From: UKL13-3 sp943369665
GTDB taxonomy: Bacteria > Bacteroidota > Bacteroidia > UKL13-3
Reading direction: 5' to 3'
Length of the DNA stretch: 64,000 nt
Assembly: GCA_943369665.1 (NCBI GenBank)
Contig: CALRNX020000007.1
Span: forward strand, 62,001-126,000
The position numbers were made by a program, and so were the translations under genes. The notes below the pieces were generated by a model. It saw only the letters and a list, made by a program, of their open reading frames with translations. It was not told the DNA's origin and searched no databases. This document shows, piece by piece, positions 43,485-51,642 of the stretch (position 1 is the first letter of the stretch; each line of letters starts with the position of its first letter).

Positions 43485-43922
43485 ATGAAACGAGATATCA
43501 GATTTATCGTGGTGCATTGCACAGCTACCACACCCGATGCCAAAGTCCAGGACATCCAACGCTACTGGAAAGAAACGCTCAAATGGGAAAAACCCGGATA
43601 CCATTACCTGATCAAGCGCGATGGACAAATCGTGCAGTTACAGGATGAGGCTTTGATTGCCAATGGCGTGAAAGGAAACAACCACAACAGCATCCATGTA
43701 TCCTACATCGGTGGTGTTGACAAGGATGGAAAACCAAAGGACAACCGTACCCCGCAGCAATTGGAGGCCATGTTTGAGAAACTGGTGGAACTATCCGAGA
43801 AATATCCCAAAGCAAAGATTGTCGGACACCGCGACTTTCCCGGAGTCAAAAAAGCATGTCCGAGTTTTGATGTCCGCTCATGGCTTGCAAGCTATGAACC
43901 GGATATGGACTTGGCTGCCTGA
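43485..43922 (+). CDS. N-acetylmuramoyl-L-alanine amidase, T7-lysozyme-like
   Basis: A 145-aa amidase_2-type enzyme. Zinc ligands fit IVVHCTAT (His about 11), VGHRDFPG (His about 116) and KKACPSFDV (Cys about 124); the catalytic Tyr and Lys in GYHYLI and VKKACP are present. It cuts the bond between muramic acid and the peptide stem of peptidoglycan. No signal peptide, so it would need a holin or act from within a virion. Its stop overlaps the next gene. Strong marker of a phage-like origin. Confidence 0.9.
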   Translation: MKRDIRFIVVHCTATTPDAKVQDIQRYWKETLKWEKPGYHYLIKRDGQIVQLQDEALIANGVKGNNHNSIHVSYIGGVDKDGKPKDNRTPQQLEAMFEKLVELSEKYPKAKIVGHRDFPGVKKACPSFDVRSWLASYEPDMDLAA

Positions 43923-44584
43923 TGTTGGACAGAATTCAATCCATCTTTTCCCAGCAAGGCTATCGCCTGTATACCCGACCGTATGAAATAAACATTGTAG
44001 GCATTCGCTCTGCCCAGACACAGTCTAATCGCTTTGATGACCAAATCCATGTTTTCTTTAAAACAGGTCAACTCAAGTGGGAGTACCACATTTTCAAAGC
44101 AACGACTGATCCGGGTACTTTCTGGCTCAAAAATCCAATGTCGCCTCAAGGCACAGCCATACTGGCGCAAGGACAATATGTGAATGCCTACCAGATAGGT
44201 TATCATCAGGGTAAATACAAAGCCTTGGTTCAGCGTGGTGCCGTGACTGTCATTCGGGATTATGACCGCAACGCAGTGCTGGATTTCTTTAACGGCAGGC
44301 GCGAGCGAGGACTGTTCGGTATCAATGTCCACCGTGCCTTTGCTCAGGGCAAAGCAAAGGTCATTGATAGGTTTTCTGCCGGATGTCAAGTGTTTGAAAG
44401 TGCTGAGGACTTTGCAAAATTTCTATCGATGTGTGAACGTCATAGAGGGCTATATGGAAACAGTTTTACTTACACCCTGCTGGATACAAGGGCTGTACAA
44501 CGCGAAACGTACAGGCGTATTGCACTCGGAACACTCGCTGTGGGATTGATGGGATTAGGCTATTACCTGTACACCCATGAGTAA
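43922..44584 (+). CDS. Unassigned protein with C-terminal membrane helix
   Basis: A 220-aa protein whose ATG overlaps the amidase stop. The soluble part is basic and beta-rich (YEINIVGIRSAQTQSNRFDD), with a GQ..G..GKYKALVQRGAVTV stretch, and the last 20 residues form a membrane helix (IALGTLAVGLMGLGYYLYTH). A distant resemblance to phage-type peptidase or lysin domains cannot be confirmed. It overlaps the next gene by 8 bases. Confidence 0.55.
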   Translation: MLDRIQSIFSQQGYRLYTRPYEINIVGIRSAQTQSNRFDDQIHVFFKTGQLKWEYHIFKATTDPGTFWLKNPMSPQGTAILAQGQYVNAYQIGYHQGKYKALVQRGAVTVIRDYDRNAVLDFFNGRRERGLFGINVHRAFAQGKAKVIDRFSAGCQVFESAEDFAKFLSMCERHRGLYGNSFTYTLLDTRAVQRETYRRIALGTLAVGLMGLGYYLYTHE

Positions 44585-44834
44585 TTTTCTAAAGAGCCTC
44601 CTGAAGGACAAAGGAGGCTGCTATTCCCTGCGTGAAATGATCACGCTGGTATTTGTCCTGATCATCATCGTAAGCTGGATAGGTCAGCAGTTTTTCAGTA
44701 TCGCAGTGCCGGAGTATATGTTTTACTCCTTCGTAAGCCTTGTCGGTGCTGGATGCTTTGGCTACTCCATCGAGCGAAAACCAACCTTTAACAAACGTTT
44801 CAAAAATGACGACAACACTCAAAAAACACCTTAA
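44577..44834 (+). CDS. Small membrane protein, holin-like candidate
   Basis: An 85-aa protein with two hydrophobic segments (MITLVFVLIIIVSWIGQQF and YMFYSFVSLVGAGCFGYSI) and a charged end. Position directly after amidase and its neighbour, size and two helices fit a holin, but the family is not recognised. Confidence 0.55.
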   Translation: MSNFLKSLLKDKGGCYSLREMITLVFVLIIIVSWIGQQFFSIAVPEYMFYSFVSLVGAGCFGYSIERKPTFNKRFKNDDNTQKTP

Positions 44835-45450
44835 CCTGAAAGTACTATTTTATATCCTCTCCACCTGCTTTACCATCGTTACCATGTTTTACCCGATCTC
44901 CTGTAAAAAGCAAAAAGAAAATGCTTCACAAGAGAGCGTAGAGATTCTCAGAAAAGAACAGGAACGATTAAACAAAAGTGTGCAGGTCAGGTTGCAGGTG
45001 CTTTCCAAACGTAACGACTCCCTGCAATACCAACTTCGCTTTATCAACCAAAAACTCTCCGGTTCTAAAGCACAACTGCTCATTAAAAGAAACCACGTTA
45101 AACAGCTTATTCAATCTAGCAATGAATCAGTCGGGGCTCCCTGTGATTCGCTAAAGCAAGCTGTTACAGATTATGTATCTAATGATGAGCATCAGGATAG
45201 TTTATACGAGGCAAGTATTGAAATGCTCCAAGATATCGTGCAGCTAAAAGACTCCAGTCTTCATGTTGTAACTGATGCACTGGATCAATCCGGGCAAATC
45301 ATCCAACAATCACTGGCAAGACAGGAAACAGTAGAAAAAGACCTTGTTAATGCCCAGCGAAAACTCAAACGAAAACAAGTCCTCAACCGGGTGCTTGCAG
45401 GCAGCACATTGGTTCTGGCTACCGTTACCACCATTTTGATTATTCGATAA
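44806..45450 (+). CDS. Spanin-like coiled-coil protein with terminal membrane helices
   Basis: A 214-aa protein; the start at 44806 gives an N-terminal helix (LKVLFYILSTCFTIVTMFY) followed by a long coiled coil (EILRKEQERLNKSVQVRLQV) and a C-terminal membrane helix (RVLAGSTLVLATVTTILIIR). Residue C31 after the first helix is part of ISCKKQ, possibly a lipid site. It overlaps the preceding holin-like gene. A spanin-type role in lysis is inferred only from layout and place. Confidence 0.5.
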   Translation: MTTTLKKHLNLKVLFYILSTCFTIVTMFYPISCKKQKENASQESVEILRKEQERLNKSVQVRLQVLSKRNDSLQYQLRFINQKLSGSKAQLLIKRNHVKQLIQSSNESVGAPCDSLKQAVTDYVSNDEHQDSLYEASIEMLQDIVQLKDSSLHVVTDALDQSGQIIQQSLARQETVEKDLVNAQRKLKRKQVLNRVLAGSTLVLATVTTILIIR

Positions 45451-45453
45451 CTC

Positions 45454-45621
45454 ATGAAAGAAAAAACCATTGTATCAACCCTGACCCTGATTGGTTCACT
45501 CACGGCATATTTCTATGCTAGGCACTACGTTAAAGATGCCGTTCCTTACGTAATGGTCGGAGGCTTTATCGGTGCAGTGGTGGGAGAAGCAATTGCAGAG
45601 ATGGTCAAAAAAGAAAAGTAA
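45454..45621 (+). CDS. Small two-helix membrane protein (short ORF)
   Basis: A 55-aa ORF starting MKEKTIVSTLTLIGSLTAYF and ending EAIAEMVKKEK. Two hydrophobic stretches and the tight fit (3 bases after the previous stop, 1 base before the next start) support it as real. Function unknown. Confidence 0.6.
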   Translation: MKEKTIVSTLTLIGSLTAYFYARHYVKDAVPYVMVGGFIGAVVGEAIAEMVKKEK

Positions 45622-45622
45622 C

Positions 45623-47911
45623 ATGTCAACACAGATTTTAAACAACGCAAACAGCATCAACATCATCAAAGATGGTGTCAGCCGACTTGTGCTAAAATCA
45701 CAAATCAAGGAGGTGAATGTTGCCAGTGGTGGCATGGTAAAAATCGAAGCATGCGGGTGTAGCACCCCATGCTTCTTTATTCGCCATGAGGAAGTAACCA
45801 ACCCCGTTACAGCAAATCCAGAAGCACTTCGGGATGCCATTACTGCCATGCTGCCATCAGCAAGCACAGGCGCAGGCGGTGCTGTTGAAGGTGGTGCTAC
45901 TGAAACCCAACAATTGCTGCAAACCGGGAAACTGACCGAGATTAAAACTGCTGTGGCCGATAGCGCATCAGTGCTGATAAACGCAATTCAAACGTCTTCT
46001 GCCGGAAAAGCTACCGATCAAAAGCTTGTAGACAACTTGAATAAACTTCAAGAGATAAAAATCGCTGTTTTGAATCTTCAAGCACAACTGCTCCAAAGCA
46101 TAGAGTTTAATCTTATTGATAAATCTACAGCCAGCAAACAGGATGAGCAGCTAAACCTGTTGCAGAATATCAATACCGGAATTAAAACTGCATTGCCGCA
46201 AGTATTACAGGATAACCTGTCAGGCAAAGCCACCGAAGAAAAACAGGATTCGCAAATCAACGAACTCCAAAATATTGTGGCAGCATTTGAGCAGCAAACA
46301 AATGCCATTACCTCCAATATTGATGGAAATGCAGCAGATAAAGCCCTTGCAAGCAAACAAGATGAACACAACAGTTGGCTACAAAGTATAAACGATGCAA
46401 TCGGGTTATTGAATCAATTTGTCGAAATAAACCTGACCGGAAAATCAACTGAAGCTAAACAGGATACTGAAATCAGTGAGTTGCAAAACATCGGTAATAG
46501 TGTAAATAATTTATCCAGTGACATCAATACTTACTTAGGGCAACACCTTTCAGGCAAAGCCACCGAGAGCAAACAAGACGAACAGTTAGGGGGATTACAG
46601 GACATTCATTCTGCTATCGGAGATATGAATACCGCCCTTCGAAATACCATACAAACCCAACTCAGTGGTAAGTCAACGGTTCTCAAACAAGATGAGCAGA
46701 CAGCCAAGTTACAGGAAGTTAAAGTTGCAGTATCCGACCTGAATACCCAAGTAGTTAACTCCATTCAAACCAACCTCAGTGGTAAAGCCACTGCCCTAAA
46801 ACAAGATGCTCAAATTACCGAACTGCAAAATATCCGTAATGGGATCACCAACCTCTCCGGTGATATCTATTCGGCACAGGAGCAGTATTTAGCTGACAAA
46901 GCCACCGAAAGCAAACAGAATGAGCAAATAAATGGTCTGCAAAACATTAACACTTCAATTGCTAATCTGAATACAGCCCTTAACAACACCATCCAGACAC
47001 AGCTATCGGGTAAATCAACCTCAGCCAAACAGGATGAGCAAACCACCAAGTTACAGGAAGTTAAAGTTGCTGTTACAGACCTGAATACCCAAGTGGTTAA
47101 CTCCATTCAAACCAACCTGAATGGAAAAGCAACAGCCTTGAAGCAAGATGCTCAAATTACCGAACTGCAAAATATCCGTAATGGGATCACCAACCTCTCT
47201 GGAGATATCTATTCGGCACAGGAGCAATACTTAGCTGACAAAGCCACCGAAAGCAAACAGAATGAGCAAATAAATGGTCTGCAAACCATTAACACGTCAA
47301 TTGCTAATCTGAATACGGCCCTCAACAACACCATCCAAACACAGCTATCGGGTAAATCAACATCAGCCAAACAGGATGAGCAAACTACCAAATTACAAGA
47401 GGTCAAGGCTGCCTTGACTGACCTGAATACCCAAGTGGTTAATGCTATTCAAACCAACTTGAATGGAAAAGCTACTGCCTTAAAGCAAGATGCTCAAACC
47501 ACTCAACTTCAAAACATCAGTGCTGGTGTTGCCAATCTTCCGGGTGAAATATATTCCTCTTTGGAGCTGCACCTATTAGGAAAATCTACTGAAAGTAAGC
47601 AGGATGAACAAATACTCGGATTACAAAACATTGTTACTGCCTTGGGTGAAGTAAGGACTGCCATAGAAAACACGGGGGGCGGTGGATCAGGTGGGGATCA
47701 ACTTTTTTCGGAGCCACTTCGCATTGATAAAAGTGATGCATCCAGAATTTACAAAGGATATGCTTTAGTCGGCTCTAAAAATGATGAAGCAACATGGGCC
47801 ATCCAACGAATTGACACCGATGAAGCAGGAAGTATTACTGTCATGTGGTCTGGAGGAAACCGAAACCTAGATAAAATATGGGATAACCGCTCAGAACAAC
47901 AATATAGCTAA
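45623..47911 (+). CDS. Long repeat fibre or spike protein with phage-type C-terminal domain
   Basis: A 762-aa protein; start at 45623 (MSTQILNNANSINIIKDGVS). After an N-terminal head (residues 1-110) come about 15 units of roughly 38 residues following the pattern NLSGKATxxKQDxQIxxLQN, predicted as a helical stalk. After a GGGGSGG linker the last 75 residues (GYALVGSKNDEATWAIQRID, and KIWDNRSEQQYS) resemble a domain common at the C-terminus of phage neck or fibre proteins. Likely role: receptor-binding or spike fibre. Internal 342-bp near-identity shows recent unit duplication. Confidence 0.75.
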   Translation: MSTQILNNANSINIIKDGVSRLVLKSQIKEVNVASGGMVKIEACGCSTPCFFIRHEEVTNPVTANPEALRDAITAMLPSASTGAGGAVEGGATETQQLLQTGKLTEIKTAVADSASVLINAIQTSSAGKATDQKLVDNLNKLQEIKIAVLNLQAQLLQSIEFNLIDKSTASKQDEQLNLLQNINTGIKTALPQVLQDNLSGKATEEKQDSQINELQNIVAAFEQQTNAITSNIDGNAADKALASKQDEHNSWLQSINDAIGLLNQFVEINLTGKSTEAKQDTEISELQNIGNSVNNLSSDINTYLGQHLSGKATESKQDEQLGGLQDIHSAIGDMNTALRNTIQTQLSGKSTVLKQDEQTAKLQEVKVAVSDLNTQVVNSIQTNLSGKATALKQDAQITELQNIRNGITNLSGDIYSAQEQYLADKATESKQNEQINGLQNINTSIANLNTALNNTIQTQLSGKSTSAKQDEQTTKLQEVKVAVTDLNTQVVNSIQTNLNGKATALKQDAQITELQNIRNGITNLSGDIYSAQEQYLADKATESKQNEQINGLQTINTSIANLNTALNNTIQTQLSGKSTSAKQDEQTTKLQEVKAALTDLNTQVVNAIQTNLNGKATALKQDAQTTQLQNISAGVANLPGEIYSSLELHLLGKSTESKQDEQILGLQNIVTALGEVRTAIENTGGGGSGGDQLFSEPLRIDKSDASRIYKGYALVGSKNDEATWAIQRIDTDEAGSITVMWSGGNRNLDKIWDNRSEQQYS
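46650..47480 (+). repeat. 342-bp internal tandem duplication in the fibre gene
   Basis: Blocks of three 38-residue units recur with a period of 342 bp: ACAGCTATCGGGTAAATCAA begins at 46999 and again at 47341, and a more divergent counterpart lies one period earlier. Unequal recombination could change fibre length. Confidence 0.8.
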
Positions 47912-47918
47912 CGTCAGA

Positions 47919-48779
47919 ATGAAAACACCTATTACCTATTACGGAGGCAAGCAGACGCTGGTAAAATACCTGCTGGAACTCTTGCCTGCCCATTATTTAT
48001 ACTGTGAACCATTTTTCGGTGGAGGAGCCTTGTTCTTTGCAAAACCGCCTTCTGAGACCGAGGTCATTAATGACCTGAACGGTGAAGTAATCAACTTCTT
48101 CAAAGTTACCCAAACCCGGTTTAAGGAACTCGAACGCGAAATCAAATCTACCCTGCACAGCCGGGAACTCTACAAAAAGGCGATGGTGGTATACCAAAAC
48201 CCTGACCTTTTTGATGAGGTCAAACGCGCTTGGGCATTATGGACTTTAGCCAATCAAGGATTTGCCGGACAGCTAACCTCTTGGGGATTTGGTAAGGATA
48301 ATTCCAAAGAGGCATCTCTTGCCAATAAACGCGATGCGTTCACTGCACCATATGCAGAACGTCTGAAGAAGGTACAGATTGAATGCAATGATGCCTTAAA
48401 GGTTATTGACCGCTGCGATAGCAAGGACACCTTCTTCTACTGCGACCCGCCATACTTTAACTCTGACATGGGACACTATAAAGGATACTCCCGTGAGGAC
48501 TATCTGCGTCTGCTGGACAAACTCTCCAAAATCAAAGGGAAGTTTTTATTGAGCAGCTATCCTTCTGATGAGTTAAAAAAATATGTAAACAAACATAAGT
48601 GGCATTTACAGAGCATTCAGAAGTATGTAGCAGTAACCAAGCGAACCGATAAAAAGAAAACCGAGGTCATGGTTTTTAACTACGATCCAAAACTGGCCGG
48701 CTCCTTCACAAAAGAACAACAGCTACCAGACCACAAAGACCTAGTCAAGGAATTACAACAGCTAAAGTTTGCAGCATGA
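47919..48779 (+). CDS. Dam-type DNA adenine methylase (D12 class)
   Basis: A 286-aa N6-adenine methyltransferase with the N-terminal TPITYYGGKQTLVKYL, SAM site CEPFFGGGALFF near residue 30 and the catalytic DPPY in FYCDPPYFNSDMGHYKGYS near residue 170. Phage-borne copies usually protect viral DNA from host restriction. The host island next door encodes a type III RM system, so protection may matter here. Its stop overlaps the next start. Confidence 0.9.
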   Translation: MKTPITYYGGKQTLVKYLLELLPAHYLYCEPFFGGGALFFAKPPSETEVINDLNGEVINFFKVTQTRFKELEREIKSTLHSRELYKKAMVVYQNPDLFDEVKRAWALWTLANQGFAGQLTSWGFGKDNSKEASLANKRDAFTAPYAERLKKVQIECNDALKVIDRCDSKDTFFYCDPPYFNSDMGHYKGYSREDYLRLLDKLSKIKGKFLLSSYPSDELKKYVNKHKWHLQSIQKYVAVTKRTDKKKTEVMVFNYDPKLAGSFTKEQQLPDHKDLVKELQQLKFAA

Positions 48780-50455
48780 TTAACAAGAAGAACTATTTTG
48801 AACATATTGAGCGGATAGGATTTGAAAACCTGCCTCTACCGCTCAAGCAGTTCCATACCGTGATTATGGTCAAAACAGACAACGGTAAGGACTGGACTCG
48901 TTTTGCCAAGGATAAAGAGTTTCAGAAAGTAATCAAACTCGCCTTTCAAAAGCTTTCTGAATTCATCAAGTTTCGGGCAGAGCAGAACCTCTCCGGTACA
49001 AAACGTAAAACAGAGGACAATTATTCAACCATCAATAAGGAGGTTTCTTTCATTCATAGGCTGCTCCAGCTTAACGACCAGATTCTTTATAAAAAGACAT
49101 TGGAGATTTTTATTCGTGATTTACAGGCAGCCATTACAGACAAAAAAATCAGAAAGACATCTCCGGTTGCAAAAGATATTGCTCAAATGCAGCAGTCTAT
49201 TATCACCATTTACAACTCCATGAAGTCTGCCAAGCACTTTGTACTTAAACCGGAAACCGTTAAAAGATACAAAGCCATCATTGAGAAGTACGAAAATGCA
49301 CTTGCGGAAGAAGACGGAGGACATGACACCCAAAAAGCCACTCAGGTTCCTTTAAGTGGAGTGCCACAAACCAAACAACAAATTATGTGCAGTACCGAGT
49401 TTGCCAATATGAAGTTTGATACCATTGGCTTTGATGGAAAATGGCTGAAGTTAATTGGTGACCCATGCAAAGGTTTCACAGCGATGGTGTTCGGTAAACC
49501 TAAAATGGGCAAGTCTTATTTATGCGTTGATTTTGCGGGCTATCTTGCCCGCAAGCATGGAAAGGTTTTGTATGTAGCCAAAGAGGAGAAACTGGATGCC
49601 ACTCTTCAGAAAAAACTCAATGACAAAGAAGTGGTGCATGAAAATCTATTTGTTAGTGACAGCCTTCCTGCTGATATATCTAGCTATGATTATATATTCC
49701 TGGACTCAGTAACCAAGCTAGGGTTAAGTCCTGAAGATATTGATAAGCTCAGAGCCGCTAATCCCGGAAAGACATTTATCTTCATCTTTCAATCAACCAA
49801 AGAAGGTAATTTCCGGGGCGATAATGCTTACCAGCATGATGTGGATGTGGTGATCGAAGTACCGGAGCGCGGCAGAGCGGTGCAGTTTGGAAGGTTCAAT
49901 CAGGGCGGTGAGATCGCCATATTTGATCATGATACCCAAGAGCCTGATAATGATACCGAACCTGCCCCTGAAAACCTTGATGGGATCAAAAAGAAATCTA
50001 AACCTGACTGGACAGAGCCCGAATGGTTGAATCCGAGCGACCATTGGACACTCAAGCAGATCAAAAAACACTACGAAAACGGGGACTTTGAAATGGCAAT
50101 GAATACAGCTACAAACGCAGATACAGTGATCAGGGAAGCGATCCCCGGAGAGATCTGGAAAAAGATCGGAGGTAAACTGACCCCAACCGGAGAAGAACGC
50201 CTTCGTAAGGAAGCCAAAACGGCCTCAAAGCCCAAGCGTGTGTACCTTGCCTATACCTTTGAGGTGGTAGAACTTGAAAGAATTTATACTGCCCAAATGG
50301 GAAAGGATGCACCGGATATCGGGTTTTATGAAATCTTGGCCGATGCCGTGCAAGCTAATCCTGAGCTTCCTGATCAAATAAAAGATCTGGGAAAAAGCCT
50401 CAATAAGATTCTGCCACAACTGTATAAGGCTTCAAAGAAGTATCAACAAAATTAA
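48776..50455 (+). CDS. RecA-like P-loop ATPase of the virus-like block
   Basis: A 559-aa protein: a basic N-terminal part (residues 1-200), a RecA/RadA-type core with Walker A VFGKPKMGKSYLCVDFAG near residue 240, a VLYVAKEEKLD strand and Walker B YDYIFLDSVTKLG near 305, and a C-terminal helical part (WKKIGGKLTPTGEERLRKEA). It resembles replication-helicase or RadA-like ATPases rather than terminases or FtsK-type packaging motors. It could act in replication or genome packaging; which one cannot be decided by eye. Last gene of the operon, followed by a terminator. Confidence 0.7.
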   Translation: MINKKNYFEHIERIGFENLPLPLKQFHTVIMVKTDNGKDWTRFAKDKEFQKVIKLAFQKLSEFIKFRAEQNLSGTKRKTEDNYSTINKEVSFIHRLLQLNDQILYKKTLEIFIRDLQAAITDKKIRKTSPVAKDIAQMQQSIITIYNSMKSAKHFVLKPETVKRYKAIIEKYENALAEEDGGHDTQKATQVPLSGVPQTKQQIMCSTEFANMKFDTIGFDGKWLKLIGDPCKGFTAMVFGKPKMGKSYLCVDFAGYLARKHGKVLYVAKEEKLDATLQKKLNDKEVVHENLFVSDSLPADISSYDYIFLDSVTKLGLSPEDIDKLRAANPGKTFIFIFQSTKEGNFRGDNAYQHDVDVVIEVPERGRAVQFGRFNQGGEIAIFDHDTQEPDNDTEPAPENLDGIKKKSKPDWTEPEWLNPSDHWTLKQIKKHYENGDFEMAMNTATNADTVIREAIPGEIWKKIGGKLTPTGEERLRKEAKTASKPKRVYLAYTFEVVELERIYTAQMGKDAPDIGFYEILADAVQANPELPDQIKDLGKSLNKILPQLYKASKKYQQN

Positions 50456-50456
50456 A

Positions 50457-50478
50457 GCGGGGAAACCCGCTTTTTTTG
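50457..50478. terminator. Terminator closing the virus-like operon
   Basis: GCGGG-GAAA-CCCGC followed by seven T residues, directly after the ATPase stop. Confidence 0.9.
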
Positions 50479-50510
50479 TTTCCACCGAAACGTCAACTTT
50501 AAGCGTATGC

Positions 50511-51287
50511 CTATGGATTATTAATATTGGGATCAACGTAGATCGTATCCGTCTGCAAACTATCCGGAACCAAATCACCCATTGTTACATCCACAAAATC
50601 CCCGATGGCACTCAAATTCATCAGAAAGAATAGTCCGGTAGAAATGCTGACAAAAAATAACGAGACAAAATACATCACGACAAAAACCAAAACGGACTTT
50701 AAAAACCCTGCTTGTAACTCGCTTTTGATGATATGATATTCTGTATACAAAAACCAGAAGATACTAATAAGCATGAACGATACGCCTACGGCAAGCCATG
50801 TCCTGTCTTCGGTGAAAATGCAGAAAAAACCCGGCAGGTATAAAAACTGTACAACAGCAAAACAGTAGCATTGGATGTAAAAGCTGCTCTTAAAGCTTGT
50901 CTTATCAATGCTCCTGTACTTAAATAAATGCACCACAAAAGCGCATGATAATGGAAGTGCGACCAGATATGCCGCAAGGCTGCCAAGTATAGCATACCAA
51001 GACATACTTCTGTACACCTGAATAATCTCCTTATCGGCATAACCTTCAGTAATGAAATGAATGAAGGCAAAATAAGGAAATACGCCTGTAAGGAGCCAGA
51101 GCAGCATTGGTGCGCTGTGTCTTTCCCATGCCCTTTTATCCTCCAGAGCCATCTGAGAATGCACGTACCCGGTAATCCATTTAGGACGAAATAAAACCCT
51201 TACAAATGTTATTGGGGTAAATACTATCATCAACACCAGTTCGAAGATGTTGTTAGCGTATGCTTTTGTTTTGTCAACTTGCTCCAT
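50511..51287 (-). CDS. Polytopic membrane protein, Yip1-like
   Basis: A 258-aa protein with five or six membrane helices (for example LVLMIVFTPITFVRVLF, LLWLLTGVFPYFAFIHF, VLVFVVMYFVSLFFVSIS). The start motif FTPITFVRVLFRPKW is like those of Yip1/DUF-type small membrane proteins. It is convergent with the virus-like operon. A perfect palindrome lies 8 bases upstream of its ATG. Function unknown. Confidence 0.65.
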   Translation of the reverse strand: MEQVDKTKAYANNIFELVLMIVFTPITFVRVLFRPKWITGYVHSQMALEDKRAWERHSAPMLLWLLTGVFPYFAFIHFITEGYADKEIIQVYRSMSWYAILGSLAAYLVALPLSCAFVVHLFKYRSIDKTSFKSSFYIQCYCFAVVQFLYLPGFFCIFTEDRTWLAVGVSFMLISIFWFLYTEYHIIKSELQAGFLKSVLVFVVMYFVSLFFVSISTGLFFLMNLSAIGDFVDVTMGDLVPDSLQTDTIYVDPNINNP

Positions 51288-51295
51288 AGTGATTC

Positions 51296-51313
51296 GGTCA
51301 TACTGCTATGACC
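51296..51313 (-). promoter_or_regulatory. Palindrome upstream of the membrane protein gene
   Basis: GGTCATA-CTGC-TATGACC, two perfect 7-bp arms, 8 bases before the start codon at 51287. It may be an operator or an mRNA hairpin hiding the start region. Confidence 0.55.
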
Positions 51314-51416
51314 CAGTTTTTCCGGTGAATATATCAAAAAATAAGTTGAAGCGTAAAGCGGTCATTACGCTATGAGGCATCATAACAACCGGGAATCTTT
51401 ATTCTGCCTGCTTAGG

Positions 51417-51446
51417 TTGAAAAAACCGAAACAAAAAGTACCTTTG
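51417..51446 (+). promoter_or_regulatory. Bacteroidota-type promoter for the structured RNA
   Basis: TTG (51417-51419) and TACCTTTG (51439-51446) are separated by exactly 19 bases, matching the TTG-N19-TAnnTTTG consensus. Transcription is expected to start near 51453. Confidence 0.75.
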
Positions 51447-51452
51447 TATTAG

Positions 51453-51634
51453 AAAAATATTGATAAACTTTTTATAGCGTTTGCTATAGCAGCTCGACCC
51501 GAAATCTGGAAAATTTCTTCATACACGAAGCTGCGATAGGGGACGCTCACGGTATGCGTGGGCGTTGCCATATCTCGTGTATGGGCTTTCCAGAGCCTCG
51601 GGCGGGTATGTGCAGCGTTCCACGCTATTTTTTT
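51453..51634 (+). ncRNA. Candidate rod-shaped structured RNA
   Basis: Six nested pairings fold this stretch into one long rod: ATAGCG/CGCTAT (51474/51623), CCCGA/TCGGG (51498/51598), CTGGAAA/TTTCCAG (51506/51587), CATACACGA/TCGTGTATG (51520/51575) and GACGCTCAC/GTGGGCGTT (51542/51558) around a 7-nt loop, giving about 36 pairs. The outer stem is followed by seven T residues, so the right side also acts as a terminator. A well-placed promoter lies upstream. Length of about 180 nt and rod shape recall 6S RNA, but it could also be a structured leader of the gene at 51643 or an element-specific RNA. Identity is open. Confidence 0.7.
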
Positions 51635-51642
51635 AGAACCGT

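Noticed and set aside
46100..47640. DNA-level tandem repeat or CRISPR-like array
   Set aside because: The repeats are codon-phased (114-bp units) inside one long open frame, so they encode protein repeats.
48776..50455. Terminase large subunit or FtsK/HerA-type packaging ATPase
   Set aside because: The Walker motifs and surrounding strands look RecA/RadA-like, and no nuclease domain or FtsK-type signature was visible; packaging role left open only as inference.
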